DNA of 64,000 nt from DASUPK01 sp963833375 (GCA_963833375.1 CAWHXR010000007.1:385575-449574), one strand, 5' to 3'. Numbered from the stretch's first letter, positions 34,117 through 43,490 are shown. Made by a program: numbers and translations. The notes: a model not told the origin generated them from the sequence alone.

Positions 34117-36303
34117 ATGCGCAGGGTGACCTTCTCGCGCAACTACACACTCTCGCTCTCGAGAACGTGCCAGTGCTACTGCAAGTACTGCGCGTTCGCG
34201 ACCCGGCGCGCGCACATCCACGATCCGGATGAGGTCGAGCGCCGGCTCGACGAGGCGGTGCGCCGAAACGCCAAGGAGCTCCTCGTCCTCACCGGGGAGC
34301 GGCCCGAGGTGAACCCCGAGGTCGCCGAGCACCTCCGCGGCTGGGGCCACGAGGACTTCACCTCCTACGTGGCCTGGGCCTGCCAGCGGGGCCTCGAGCG
34401 GGGCCTGCTCCCGCACACCAACGTCGGCGTCCTCTCCCGCGAGGACCTCTCTCGCCTCCGCGAGGTGACGGCCTCGCAGGGCCTGATGCTCGAATCGATC
34501 GATCCCGACCTCGTTGTGCACCAGGGATCGCCGACCAAGCATCCCGCCAAGAGGCTGGAGGCGATCCGCCTCGCGGGGGAGCTGCGGATCCCGTTCACGA
34601 CGGGGATCCTGGTCGGCATCGGCGAGACCCCCGAGGAGCGGGTCGCCGCTCTGCAGACGATCGCCGCGGTGCACGCCGAGTACGGCCACATCCAGGAGGT
34701 GATCCTCCAGAACTTCGTGCCGCATCCCCGCTACTACGGACAGGAGGTTGCGGAGATCGCCGATCAGGCTTCGCGGGAGCGCTGGGTGAGCGGGAAGACC
34801 GCCGGCTCGGAGCTGCCGCTGCCGGCCTGGGCGACGCCGGTGCGCGTCGAGGAGATGAACGAGCTGATCGCGGAGTCGAGGCGGCTGATGCCGGACGTGG
34901 GCGTACAGGTGCCGCCTAACCTCGCTGACCGGTGGCCCGAGCTGGTCGAAGCGGGAGCTACCGATCTCGGCGGGCTCTCCTCGAACGGCGACCACATCTC
35001 ACCCGAGGAGCCGTTCCCCAGCCCGCACCAGGTGCGCAAGGAGCTGGCGCCGCGCGGTTATGCCCTGACCGAGCGACTCTGCGCGTATCCGCAGTACCTC
35101 GACCCGGAGTGGATGGAGCAGGGCGTGCTCGACGTCGTGAAGCTCAAGTACTGGAGCTTCATCCCACGCCGGGGCTCCGGGCGGCGTCAGGAGACCCCGC
35201 CCTCGCCGGAGGTCACGCCGCGCGCCATCGAGAAGGGGCGGCGCGGTGAGGAGCTGAGCGAGGAGGAGCTGACGGCGCTCTTCGCGGAAACCCGCACCGC
35301 GCTGATCGAGGAGATGCGCGTGGCGGCGGACGAGCTCCGCGCCGAGCTCGCCGGGGAGACGGCGACCTTCGTCGTCAACCGGAACATCAACTTCACCAAC
35401 GTCTGCGTGGTCGGCTGCGCCTTCTGCGGCTTCGGCCAGGGCAAGCGCTCACCGGACGCCTACCTCGTGACCGAGGACGACTTCGCCGCCCGGGTCCAGG
35501 AGGCGATCGACTTCGGCGCGACGGAGATCTGCATGCAGGGCGGCATTCACCCCGACTACACGCTCGAGGACTACGGGCGCTGGCTGCGCTTCGCCAAGCA
35601 GTGCGCGCCGGACATCCACCTGCACGCGTACTCGCCGATGGAGGTGCACTACATGTGCGAGCGCTCGGGCCGCTCGCCCGACTCGGTCTTCGAGTACCTG
35701 ATCGAGTGCGGCCTCGGCTCGACCCCCGGCACTGCCGCCGAGGTGCTCGACGACGGCGTCCGCCAGCGGATCTCGCCGAACAAGCTCCCGGTGGCACGCT
35801 GGATCGAGATCATCGAGGCCTCCCACCGCGCCGGGCTGCGCTCAACCTCGACCGTGATGTTCGGTCATATCGAGGAGCCTCGGGAGCTGGCCCGTCACAT
35901 GCGGATCGTGCGCAAGCTCCAGGGGCGCACCGGGGGCATCACGGAGTTCGTTCCCCTCAGCTTCATTCCGTACAACACGCTGCTGGGGCGCACGCATGGG
36001 GTGGAGGAGATCTCGCGCTCCGAAAACCTCAAGCACACCGCCGCCTTCCGGCTCGCGCTCGGCAAGTCGATCCCGAATCTCCAGGCGAGCTGGGTGAAGA
36101 TGGGGCTGGAAGCGGCGACCGAGAGCCTGCGCTGGGGCGTCAACGACCTCGGCGGCACGCTGATGGAGGAGAACATCTCCCGGATGGCGGGCTCGCAGCA
36201 CGGCGTGCGCCTGGAGCCCGAGCAGCTCATAGACGCCGCCCGCCGGGCCGGTCGGACACCGGCCCAGCGGACGACTCTCTACGAGATCGTCGAGACCTAC
36301 TGA
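34117..36303 (+). CDS. fbiC: Bifunctional FO synthase (CofG-CofH fusion, FbiC)
   Basis: 728 aa fusion of two radical SAM enzymes that build the deazaflavin FO from tyrosine and a flavin precursor, the first committed steps of coenzyme F420. The CofG half (1 to about 330) has CxxxCxxC at Cys18-Cys22-Cys25 within RTCQCYCKYCAF; the CofH half (about 400 to 728) has the second cluster site in NVCVVGCAFCGFG, then EICMQGGIHPDYT and GLGSTPGTAAEVLDD. Mycobacterial FbiC is about 850 aa, so this is a compact form. The other F420 genes lie 1.5 kb downstream on the opposite strand. Confidence 0.96.
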   Translation: MRRVTFSRNYTLSLSRTCQCYCKYCAFATRRAHIHDPDEVERRLDEAVRRNAKELLVLTGERPEVNPEVAEHLRGWGHEDFTSYVAWACQRGLERGLLPHTNVGVLSREDLSRLREVTASQGLMLESIDPDLVVHQGSPTKHPAKRLEAIRLAGELRIPFTTGILVGIGETPEERVAALQTIAAVHAEYGHIQEVILQNFVPHPRYYGQEVAEIADQASRERWVSGKTAGSELPLPAWATPVRVEEMNELIAESRRLMPDVGVQVPPNLADRWPELVEAGATDLGGLSSNGDHISPEEPFPSPHQVRKELAPRGYALTERLCAYPQYLDPEWMEQGVLDVVKLKYWSFIPRRGSGRRQETPPSPEVTPRAIEKGRRGEELSEEELTALFAETRTALIEEMRVAADELRAELAGETATFVVNRNINFTNVCVVGCAFCGFGQGKRSPDAYLVTEDDFAARVQEAIDFGATEICMQGGIHPDYTLEDYGRWLRFAKQCAPDIHLHAYSPMEVHYMCERSGRSPDSVFEYLIECGLGSTPGTAAEVLDDGVRQRISPNKLPVARWIEIIEASHRAGLRSTSTVMFGHIEEPRELARHMRIVRKLQGRTGGITEFVPLSFIPYNTLLGRTHGVEEISRSENLKHTAAFRLALGKSIPNLQASWVKMGLEAATESLRWGVNDLGGTLMEENISRMAGSQHGVRLEPEQLIDAARRAGRTPAQRTTLYEIVETY

Positions 36304-36365
36304 CCCGGTCGCGGACTTCTCTGTCAAACCCTGGCCGCGGCGATCGTATTCGACACAATCAGCTC

Positions 36366-37355
36366 ATGCGAGCGATGGTGCTGGAGGAGCCGGGGCGGGC
36401 GCTCGTCGAGCGGGAGCTGGAGGATCCGGTCCCCGCTGAGGGCCAGGTGCTGCTCGAGGTCGCGGCCTGTGGCGTCTGCCGGACCGACCTGCACATCGTC
36501 GACGGGGAGCTATCCGAGCCGAAGCTGCCGCTGGTGCTCGGCCATCAGATCGTCGGCCGGGTCGCCGACGCGGGGCCGGGCGCGATCCGCTTCGCCAAGG
36601 GCGACCGGGTGGGTGTGCCCTGGCTGGGCTGGACGGACGGCACCTGCCGGTACTGCCGCTCCGGACGAGAGAACCTCTGCGAGCACGCGAAGTTCACGGG
36701 ATACGACCTTGACGGCGGCTACGCCGAGCGCGCCGTGGCGGATGAGCGCTTCTGCTTCCCGATCCCCGAGGGATATGCGGACGAGCAGGCCGCGCCCCTG
36801 CTCTGCGCGGGGCTGATCGGCTACCGGTCGCTGCGGCTCGCCGGCGAGGGCGAGCGCCTCGGCCTCTACGGGTTCGGCGCCTCCGCCCACATCATCTGCC
36901 AGGTGGCGGTCTCGCAGGGACGCCACGTCTTCGCGCTCACGCGCGAGGGCGACACCGAGGCGCAGGGGCTGGCGAGGGAGCTCGGCGCCGGATGGGTGGG
37001 AGCCGTGGGCGATCCCGAGGCCTCGAACCTCGACGCCGCGATCATCTTCGCGCCCGCCGGAGAGCTCGTGCCCGAGGCGCTGCGGGCCGTGGCGCCCGGG
37101 GGAACCGTGGTTTGCGCGGGCATCCACATGAGCGACATCCCCCAGTTCCCGTACGAGCTGCTCTGGAGGGAGCGCACGGTGCGCTCCGTGGCGAACCTGA
37201 CCCGCAGGGACGGCGAGGAGTTCATGGCGCTCGCGCCCAGCGTGCCGGTGCACACCGAGATCCAGCTCTACGCACTCGCCGAGGCCAACCGTGCGTTGGA
37301 TGAGCTACGTCACGGTAGGGTTCGTGGTGCCGCCGTACTCTCGGTCGGCGGGTAA
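36366..37355 (+). CDS. Zinc-dependent alcohol dehydrogenase family protein
   Basis: 329 aa, MDR fold. Catalytic zinc ligands are seen in ACGVCRTDLH and LGHQIVG; structural zinc cysteines in CRYCRSGRENLCEHA. The nucleotide-binding stretch is GLYGFGASAHIICQVA. This subtype (AdhP-like with the IGYRSLRLAGEG segment) oxidises short alcohols or reduces aldehydes with NAD(P)H. It is placed between F420 genes but nothing in it indicates F420 use. ATG at 36366. Confidence 0.9.
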   Translation: MRAMVLEEPGRALVERELEDPVPAEGQVLLEVAACGVCRTDLHIVDGELSEPKLPLVLGHQIVGRVADAGPGAIRFAKGDRVGVPWLGWTDGTCRYCRSGRENLCEHAKFTGYDLDGGYAERAVADERFCFPIPEGYADEQAAPLLCAGLIGYRSLRLAGEGERLGLYGFGASAHIICQVAVSQGRHVFALTREGDTEAQGLARELGAGWVGAVGDPEASNLDAAIIFAPAGELVPEALRAVAPGGTVVCAGIHMSDIPQFPYELLWRERTVRSVANLTRRDGEEFMALAPSVPVHTEIQLYALAEANRALDELRHGRVRGAAVLSVGG

Positions 37356-37390
37356 GCCTCCAGCGGAGGCCGTGGGGAGAGGAAATCAAA

Positions 37391-37813
37391 ATGCCAGATG
37401 TCACCGTCAAGCGCGTCGAGGACTTCGAGGCGATCTTCGGCGGGGGATTTCGACGGGCGAGGGCCGGCCTGGGCGTGAGCTCCTTCGGCCTCGCCGTCAT
37501 CGACCTGCCGGCGAACTTCTCGCGCTACCCGGAGCACGACCAGACCCACGACGACCAGGAGGAGGTCTACACGCCGATCTCCGGCCGGGTCACGCTCCGC
37601 GTGGGCGGTGAGGACCACGAGCTCGAGCCCGGCGTCTTCGCTCGGGTGGGGGCAACCGAGAAGCGCAAGCTGATCACCGGCGACGAGCCCGCGCGCATCC
37701 TCGCCATGGGCGCGACCCCGGGAAAGGTCTACCAGCCGCCGGAGTTCTCCTACGAGGGCGTGAAGCCGCCCTCGATGGAGAAGCTCACCTCGAAGAACGC
37801 GTCGCCCGCTTAG
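37391..37813 (+). CDS. Cupin-domain protein
   Basis: 140 aa with one cupin barrel: the first motif around PEHDQTHDDQEEVYTPISG and the second around ELEPGVFARVGATEKRKL. The usual metal ligand histidines are only partly conserved, so metal binding is uncertain. GGGGAGAGG precedes the ATG. A related cupin remnant is at 54772. Role unknown. Confidence 0.82.
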   Translation: MPDVTVKRVEDFEAIFGGGFRRARAGLGVSSFGLAVIDLPANFSRYPEHDQTHDDQEEVYTPISGRVTLRVGGEDHELEPGVFARVGATEKRKLITGDEPARILAMGATPGKVYQPPEFSYEGVKPPSMEKLTSKNASPA

Positions 37814-38560
37814 CTACCGAAAGAGGTCCTCGTCCTCGGGACGCCTCAGGGGCCCCGCGCCCGGTCCGTCCTCGGCCGTCACGACGTCCCCGAGCCCCGA
37901 AACGACCGCTCCCGGAACGCCCGAGTCCTTGTCGCGGGTGAGGTCCGCGGCCGCGGCGAGCTCGTCGGCGACCGCGATCACCGTGGCCGAGAGCTCTCGG
38001 CCCCGCCGGTCCCGCCTGCCGCGCCAATCGGCGAGCGGCGCCAGGCCCGCGCAGCCGATCGCGACGTCCGTCTGCCCGACTCTCCAGGCACGGCCGAAGC
38101 TGTCGGCGATCACCACTGCCGGGGAGGCCCCGGCTACTTCGCCGATCTGCGCGCGGATCAGCCGCGCGGATGCGTCCGCGTCGGCCGGGAGCAGCGCGAC
38201 GAGGCCCTCGTCGAGGTTGGAGGAGTCGATCCCCGCGTTCGCGCACACCCAGCCGGTGATCGTCTCGGTGATCAGGATGCCGCGCTCGGCGCGCACCACC
38301 CGCCTGCTCTCCGACAGGACCAGCTCCGTCAGGGCCGGGTCCTTGTCGAGTCTCTCCGCGAGCTCGCGCGCCTCCGTGCCGGGCTCCACCTCGGCTAGCC
38401 TGCGGACCCGTCCCTCGACCTTCGAGACCGCCTTCTGCGAGACGACGACGACCTCATCCGGTCCCGGCGCCGCGGCCCCGGCGATCAGGCGCCCCAGGTC
38501 GTCGCCCTCCTGCAGCTCCGGGAGGCCGGTGAGCGGCCTGATCCGCAGCTCGCGCGTCAA
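37814..38560 (-). CDS. cofE: Coenzyme F420-0:L-glutamate ligase (CofE)
   Basis: 248 aa. Adds glutamates to F420-0. Family landmarks: PGPDEVVVVSQKAVSKVEGR, ERGILITETITGWVCANAGIDSSN and DSFGRAWRVGQTDVAIG. In most actinobacteria this domain is the N-terminal half of FbiB (about 450 aa) fused to a nitroreductase-like FMN domain that reduces dehydro-F420-0; that second domain is absent here and the gene ends right at the neighbouring cupin stop codon. Last gene of the npdG-cofD-cofC-cofE operon. Confidence 0.93.
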   Translation of the reverse strand: MTRELRIRPLTGLPELQEGDDLGRLIAGAAAPGPDEVVVVSQKAVSKVEGRVRRLAEVEPGTEARELAERLDKDPALTELVLSESRRVVRAERGILITETITGWVCANAGIDSSNLDEGLVALLPADADASARLIRAQIGEVAGASPAVVIADSFGRAWRVGQTDVAIGCAGLAPLADWRGRRDRRGRELSATVIAVADELAAAADLTRDKDSGVPGAVVSGLGDVVTAEDGPGAGPLRRPEDEDLFR

Positions 38561-38569
38561 GGGAGGTCG

Positions 38570-39259
38570 CTAGGCGGCCGCGGGCTGAGTGCGGTCGCCG
38601 AGCTCCCAGAGGACTTCGGCGGTCTTCGGTGCCGGCTGCGGATCGAGCAGCAGGCGGTCGCGCAGCAGCGACATGTCCTCGACCGTGTCGAGGTCGATGG
38701 CAATCGACTCGACGCGCTCCAGGGCGAAGCTGATCCCCGCGGCCCGCGCCCGGCTGACGTGGCGCGAGCAGCTCTCGGGTCCGAAGACTGGAGTGAAGAT
38801 GTCGGGGGGCGCGAGCACGAGGGCGTTGGTTCCCGTCCCGTGCCGATCGGGGACGATCAGGACCGTGCGAGGGGAACGGCCGATGTGGGCGTCGAGCTCC
38901 TCCGGATCGAGCATCGGGCAGTCCACTGGCAGCATCGCGACCCGCCCGGCGCCATCGGCCATCGCGGCGCGCGCCCCGGCGGTCGCTGCCTCCGAATGCC
39001 CCTCGTCACGCTCCTGCACGAGCACCTTGTTGCCGAGCCAGCGGGCCTGGCGCGCGATGGAGGGGTCGGCGGTGACGACCAGGACGTCGTCGATGTTGCG
39101 GCAGCGAGGCAGCTTCACGATCAGGTCGAGGAAGAGGGCCTCCGCCAGGCGGTTGCGCTCCTCCTCGGACAGGGTCCCGTCCAGCCGCCCATTTGCGACT
39201 GAAAGCCCCTTCACCGGAACGATCGCGGTCGTATGCAACTTGTCGGAATCCGCTCCCAC
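38570..39259 (-). CDS. cofC: 2-phospho-L-lactate / PEP guanylyltransferase (CofC/FbiD)
   Basis: 229 aa, nucleotidyltransferase fold. IVPVKGLSVANGRL at the N-terminus (the VPVK..AK/R-type GTP site), DDVLVVTAD, MLPVDCPMLDPEEL and RHGTGTNALVLAPP are characteristic. It activates phosphoenolpyruvate or phospholactate with GTP to provide the F420 side chain; in mycobacteria the substrate is PEP. GTG start; 9 bp upstream of cofE. Confidence 0.92.
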   Translation of the reverse strand: MGADSDKLHTTAIVPVKGLSVANGRLDGTLSEEERNRLAEALFLDLIVKLPRCRNIDDVLVVTADPSIARQARWLGNKVLVQERDEGHSEAATAGARAAMADGAGRVAMLPVDCPMLDPEELDAHIGRSPRTVLIVPDRHGTGTNALVLAPPDIFTPVFGPESCSRHVSRARAAGISFALERVESIAIDLDTVEDMSLLRDRLLLDPQPAPKTAEVLWELGDRTQPAAA

Positions 39260-39311
39260 GGAGAGTCAGGCTACCGGGTCAGCGCTGTTACATACCCCGT
39301 TGCTGGGGTTT

Positions 39312-40262
39312 TCATGCCTGATCGGCGAGCATCGAGGCGAACTCGAGGGTTCGCTCGGCCAGCCCCCGGCGGCCCTCGCCGCCCTCCATCAGCATCGGGC
39401 AGCGCATCACCCTGATCCCGTCTGGCGGGGGGTCGGGGTCCTGGGGATCGCACAGCATGCCGTCAAGCAGCCCCTCGTAGAGCGAGGCGGCGCCCGCCGC
39501 GGTCGAGGGTCGGCCGATCGCGCGCATGAAGATGTCGGTGGGGCCCTTGACCACCTGGCCGGCCACGTACGGGCTGACCGCCACCACCGGCGCCCGGGAC
39601 ACGGCCATCGCCTCTCGCAGGGGCGGCATGGAGACGATCGGCCCGATGGAGATCACCGGGTTCGAGGGACCGATCACGATCGCGTCGGCGCTCTCGATCG
39701 CGGCGAGCACCTCGGGTGTCGGCGTCGCCTCGGCGATTCCCTCGACCTGGACCTCGTCCACCTCCGCCTGCGCGTGCTCGGCGACCAGGTACTGCTGCAG
39801 CCCGCGCCACCCCTGGGCGGTCCTGACCTGGGTGCGCACCGGCTCCTCGCACATCGGGAGTACGGCCGCCTCGACCTCGAGCGCCCGCGCGATCTGGGCC
39901 TGGGCCTCGGTTCGGCGCCCGCCCGCCGCCACGAACTCCCGCCGGTACAGGCAGGTGGCGAGGTCGCGGTCGGAGAGGCGGAACCAGTCAGAGGTTCCCA
40001 GTCGAACGAGTCGGTCGAAGACGGTGAACGAGTCCCCCTTGATGCCCCAGCCGCGCTCCTCGTCGATCTCGCCGCTCAACCAGTAGGTGATCAGGTCGGG
40101 ATCGGGCGACACGTCGACCCCGGCGATCTCGATGTCGTCGGCCGTATTGGCGATCACCGAGAGGCGGCTGCCGAGCATCTCCTGCATGCCGGCCGCGAGC
40201 TTGGCGCCACCGGTGCCGCCCGCGAGGACGACGCAACGCCCGATTCCGCTCACCTCGGCCAT
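39312..40262 (-). CDS. cofD: 2-phospho-L-lactate transferase (CofD/FbiA)
   Basis: 316 aa. Transfers the activated C3 phospho-group to FO. Shows CVVLAGGTGGAKLAAGMQ at the start, NTADDIEIAGVDVSPDPDL and the conserved AIVIGPSNPVISIGPI segment that binds FO and the GDP moiety. Starts 6 bp after npdG; 52 bp before cofC, the longest gap in the operon. Confidence 0.95.
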   Translation of the reverse strand: MAEVSGIGRCVVLAGGTGGAKLAAGMQEMLGSRLSVIANTADDIEIAGVDVSPDPDLITYWLSGEIDEERGWGIKGDSFTVFDRLVRLGTSDWFRLSDRDLATCLYRREFVAAGGRRTEAQAQIARALEVEAAVLPMCEEPVRTQVRTAQGWRGLQQYLVAEHAQAEVDEVQVEGIAEATPTPEVLAAIESADAIVIGPSNPVISIGPIVSMPPLREAMAVSRAPVVAVSPYVAGQVVKGPTDIFMRAIGRPSTAAGAASLYEGLLDGMLCDPQDPDPPPDGIRVMRCPMLMEGGEGRRGLAERTLEFASMLADQA

Positions 40263-40268
40263 GCGGGG

Positions 40269-40952
40269 CTAGGACCAGAGGTCGCCCTCTGGGAGGCCAG
40301 TGATCTTGATGCCGGTGTGGGTCTTGTAGCGGCTGTTGATCCCGATCAGGAGCGCGGTCAGGGGCTCGATGATCCGCGCCCGCTCGAGCGGGCCCGCGTC
40401 CACGGCTCGCAGCCCGTCGATCAGCTGGATCAGCTCGGCGACCCGCCCCCGATCCGCTTTGCGATCGCCGCAGACGAGAACGTCCTCGTCGAGGGGCCCG
40501 TCGCCGGCGAGCGTCGGGGCGCTCAAGGTATGCAGCGTCGAGACGACGGTGACGCCGTCGGGCGACATCTCCTCCGCCTGCTCCGCGGCGGACCCTTGCC
40601 AGACCCCGACCGTGCGGGTTGCCTTGCCGGAGATCGCCGCGGCCAGCGGGACCGTGCAGTCGACGAGCAGCTGACCGTCGCTGAGGGCCTCTTTGAGATT
40701 GGTGAGCGTCTCCGAATGCGCCCGGAAGGGCACGGCGAGGAAGACGATGGGCCCGCGCTGGGCGGCCTCCCCGTTCACGAGGCCCTCGACCTCGGCCCCC
40801 TCGACGTCCCCGCGGAGGCGGTCGGCGGCCTCATGGGCGCGCTCGGGCTTGCGCGACCCGATCACGATCGCCTGACCGGCGCGGGCGAGGCGCACCCCGA
40901 GCCCATAGCCGAGCGCGCCCGTGCCGCCGATGATCGGAATTGGCTCTGCCAC
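40269..40952 (-). CDS. npdG: F420-dependent NADP oxidoreductase (NpdG/Fno)
   Basis: 227 aa Rossmann protein (PIIGGTGALGYGLGVRLA at the N-terminus) with the NADP-binding IGSRKPERA and the catalytic-region segments FLAVPFRAH and LVDCTVPL. It passes hydride between F420H2 and NADP+. As first gene of the minus-strand cof operon it links F420 synthesis to its reduction, and could supply NADPH for Ccr or take it (inference). Confidence 0.93.
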   Translation of the reverse strand: MAEPIPIIGGTGALGYGLGVRLARAGQAIVIGSRKPERAHEAADRLRGDVEGAEVEGLVNGEAAQRGPIVFLAVPFRAHSETLTNLKEALSDGQLLVDCTVPLAAAISGKATRTVGVWQGSAAEQAEEMSPDGVTVVSTLHTLSAPTLAGDGPLDEDVLVCGDRKADRGRVAELIQLIDGLRAVDAGPLERARIIEPLTALLIGINSRYKTHTGIKITGLPEGDLWS

Positions 40953-40996
40953 CGGCGAGCAAGCTACAGGTCGGCCTGAATAGGCTGCCCGCAGCC

Positions 40997-41734
40997 ATGA
41001 GGCTCGAAGGCAGAAAGGCCCTCGTCACCGGCGGCGCCAGCGGCATCGGTGCGGCGATCGCGCGCCGCCTCGCGGCGGAGGGTGCGGACGTCACCATCGG
41101 CGATCTCAACCTGGAGGGCGCGACCGAGGTCGCCGGCGAGATCTCGGGACTCGCGATCGAGCTCGACGTCACCGATCTCGGATCCGCGCAGGCCGCGGTG
41201 GAGAGCGCCGGTGCGCCGATCGACATCCTGATCAACAACGCCGGCACCGACGAGTTCGGGTTCTTCGCCGAGACCACTCCCGAGCAGTGGGAGAAGGTGA
41301 TCGCCGTGAACCTCCGCGGGGTCCTCAACTGCACCTACGCCGCGCTGCCCGGGATGCAGGAGGCCGGCTACGGCCGAATGGTCAACATCGCATCCGAGGC
41401 CGGCCGCGTCGGATCAAAGGGCTCCGCGGTCTACTCGGCGGCGAAGGGCGGGGTGATCGCCTTCACCAAGGTGATGGCCCGCGAGGGGGCCCGTTTCGGG
41501 ATCACCGCCAATGCGATCGCGCCCGGTCCGATCGAGACGCCGCTGCTGATGCAGGCCACCCAGTTCGGTGAGATCGGCGAGAAGATCATCGAGACGATGA
41601 AGAGGGGCACGCAGCTGCGCCGCCTCGGCCAGCCGGAGGAGGTGGCCGCGGCGGTCGCCTTCCTCGCCTCCGATGACGCTTCCTACGTCACCGGCGAGAC
41701 GCTTGGTGTCTCGGGCGGCCTCGGGATGGTCTGA
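40997..41734 (+). CDS. Short-chain dehydrogenase/reductase
   Basis: 245 aa classical SDR: ALVTGGASGIGAAIARRLA, LINNAGTDEFG, catalytic Ser in MVNIASEAGR and YSAAK (YxxxK), and the C-terminal YVTGETLGVSGG typical of FabG/BadH-like enzymes. Probably NAD-dependent and acting on a hydroxyacyl or cyclic alcohol. Its stop overlaps the start of a thioesterase gene by one base, suggesting paired action on a CoA ester. Confidence 0.92.
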   Translation: MRLEGRKALVTGGASGIGAAIARRLAAEGADVTIGDLNLEGATEVAGEISGLAIELDVTDLGSAQAAVESAGAPIDILINNAGTDEFGFFAETTPEQWEKVIAVNLRGVLNCTYAALPGMQEAGYGRMVNIASEAGRVGSKGSAVYSAAKGGVIAFTKVMAREGARFGITANAIAPGPIETPLLMQATQFGEIGEKIIETMKRGTQLRRLGQPEEVAAAVAFLASDDASYVTGETLGVSGGLGMV

Positions 41735-42114
41735 TGGCGCTCGAGCCCGGCATCGAGCGGACCGACGAGTTCGTCGTCGAGGGGGGGCTGCTGACGGACG
41801 TCGGCGGCACGATCGGTGCCAGCGTCCTCTCGACCCCGGGAATGATCGGGATGATCGAGCGCAACGCGGCGATCCTCGCCCTCGAGCACCTCGACGAGGG
41901 GAAGGCCACGGTCGGCTTCGAGGTCTGCGTCAAGCACGTCGGGGCGGCCGCCGAGGGCCAGACCTGCACGGCGCACGCGACCCTTCGCGAGGTCGCCGAC
42001 GGCCGCAAGCTCCGCTTCGACGTCGAGGTCAAGGAGGGCGACCGGACGATCGGGGTGGGCACGCACGAGCGCCGCGTGATCGAGATCGGCTCGGTCAGCG
42101 GCGGCCAGGGCTAG
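41734..42114 (+). CDS. Hotdog-fold thioesterase (FlK-like)
   Basis: 126 aa. The single hotdog domain reads SVLSTPGMIGMIERNAAILALEHLDEG, FEVCVKHVGAAAEGQ and LRFDVEVKEGDRTIGVGTHERRVI, the pattern of the FlK-like family of acyl-CoA thioesterases. Translationally coupled to the SDR before it (TGATG). Substrate unknown. Confidence 0.85.
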   Translation: MALEPGIERTDEFVVEGGLLTDVGGTIGASVLSTPGMIGMIERNAAILALEHLDEGKATVGFEVCVKHVGAAAEGQTCTAHATLREVADGRKLRFDVEVKEGDRTIGVGTHERRVIEIGSVSGGQG

Positions 42115-42150
42115 CACCGACCCTTCACGGGCCTGGCTAGGCTGAAAGCG

Positions 42151-43075
42151 ATGGCCGAGCAGCTTCCGAAGAGCGTTCGCATCCGTGAGGTCGGGCCTCG
42201 CGACGGGTTCCAGAACGAGCCCGAGGTGATCCCGACGGACGAGAAGGTGCGGCTGATCGGGATGCTCGCCGAGGCTGGGCTGAAGCGGATCGAGGTCACC
42301 TCCTTCGTCCGGCCGGACGTGATCCCGCAGCTGGCCGACGGCGCGGAGGTGCTGGGGCGGATCGAGCCCAGTGAGGGCGTCGCGTACTCGGTGCTGATCC
42401 CGAACCGCAGGGGTCTCGAGAACGCGCTGGAGTTCCGCGATCGCTTCCAGGAGGCGAACTTCTTCCTCTCCGCCTCGGAGTCGCACAACCGCAAGAACGT
42501 CAACCGCTCGATCGCGGAGTCGCTGGCCGACCTCGAGGGGACGATAGGCGCGGCGCGCGATGCCGGCCTGCGTTGCGAGGGGGTGATCTCGACCAGCTTC
42601 GGTTGCCCCTACGAGGGTGAGGTGCCGCCCGTCCGCGTCTTCGAGATCGCCGAGCAACTGGCGAGGTTCGGATGCGAGGAGCTGGCCTTCGGCGACACGA
42701 CCGGGATGGCCAACCCGCGGCAAGTTGGGGAGTTCTTCGCAATGGCCGCGAGACCGGCTCGGCACGGTGGAGCTGACCGCCCATTTCCACAACACCCGCG
42801 GCCAGGGGCTGGCCAACGTGCTGGCGGCGCTCGAGCAGGGGGTCGACTCGCTCGAGAGCTCCTTCGGCGAGCTCGGCGGATGCCCCGTGCCGCCCGGGTC
42901 GACCGGGAACATCTCGACCGAGGACCTCGTCTCGATGCTGGAGGAGATGGGCGTCGGGACCGGGGTGGACCTGGCCAAGCTGCTCGCGGCGTCCGCCGAG
43001 GCGCAGCGGGTCCTGGGCAGGCCACTCGGCGCGCATCTGCTCACGGCGGGCCCGGTGGACTGGCACCAGAGCTGA
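42151..43075 (+). pseudogene. Hydroxymethylglutaryl-CoA lyase, interrupted by a frameshift
   Basis: The first 198 codons give an HMGL-type TIM barrel (REVGPRDGFQNEPEVIP, EVTSFVRPDVIPQLADG, ISTSFGCPYEG). Near 42745-42749 the frame shifts: removal of one base from GCCGCG restores AMARDRLGTVELTAHFHNTRG and leads through GGCPVPPGSTGN, with the catalytic Cys, to the stop at 43075. So one extra base separates two otherwise well-conserved halves. HMGL cleaves HMG-CoA to acetoacetate and acetyl-CoA (leucine breakdown). Because both halves are intact, a very recent mutation or a sequencing error is as likely as a true pseudogene. Confidence 0.85.
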
Positions 43076-43109
43076 GCCAAGGCGGCTCGGGCTGAAGTAG
43101 TCTGCCCGC

Positions 43110-43490
43110 ATGCAGAGCGATCGCTTTCGGGCAGCAGCCGAGTCGAAGGACGTCTCCGCGATCGAGGAGCTGTTCGCCGAGGATGTCGTCTTCCGCAGCC
43201 CGGTCGTCTTCAAGCCGTACGAGGGCCGGGACGCCGTCGCGATGCTGCTCGGCGCGGTGGTCCAGGTCCTCGAGGACTTCCGCTACACCGATCAGGTTGA
43301 GACCGGCGACGCAGCCGCTCTCGCCTTCAGCGCCCGGGTCGGCGACCGGGAGGTCGACGGCATCGACTTCCTGCATTTCGACTCGGAGGGCCGGGTCAAC
43401 CGGTTGGCGGTCTACGTCCGGCCGCTGAGCGGCATCAACGCGCTGGCCGAGGCGATGCAGAGAAAGCTCGAGGAAGCCTCGGCCGCGTAG
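43110..43490 (+). CDS. SnoaL/NTF2-like protein
   Basis: 126 aa single NTF2-like cone: DVSAIEELFAEDVVFRSPVVFKPYEGRDAV at the start, then FRYTDQVETGDAAALAFSARVGDREVDGIDFLHFDSEGRV split into sheet strands, closing with LAVYVRPLSGINALAEAMQ. Such proteins may be isomerases, cyclases or binding proteins; catalytic residues cannot be read here. It abuts the sulfatase stop codon (convergent). Confidence 0.85.
   Translation: MQSDRFRAAAESKDVSAIEELFAEDVVFRSPVVFKPYEGRDAVAMLLGAVVQVLEDFRYTDQVETGDAAALAFSARVGDREVDGIDFLHFDSEGRVNRLAVYVRPLSGINALAEAMQRKLEEASAA

Noticed and set aside
40940..40996. Upstream extension of the SDR gene at 40940
   Set aside because: The family's N-terminus starts at the ATG at 40997; the extension lies in the divergent promoter region with npdG.
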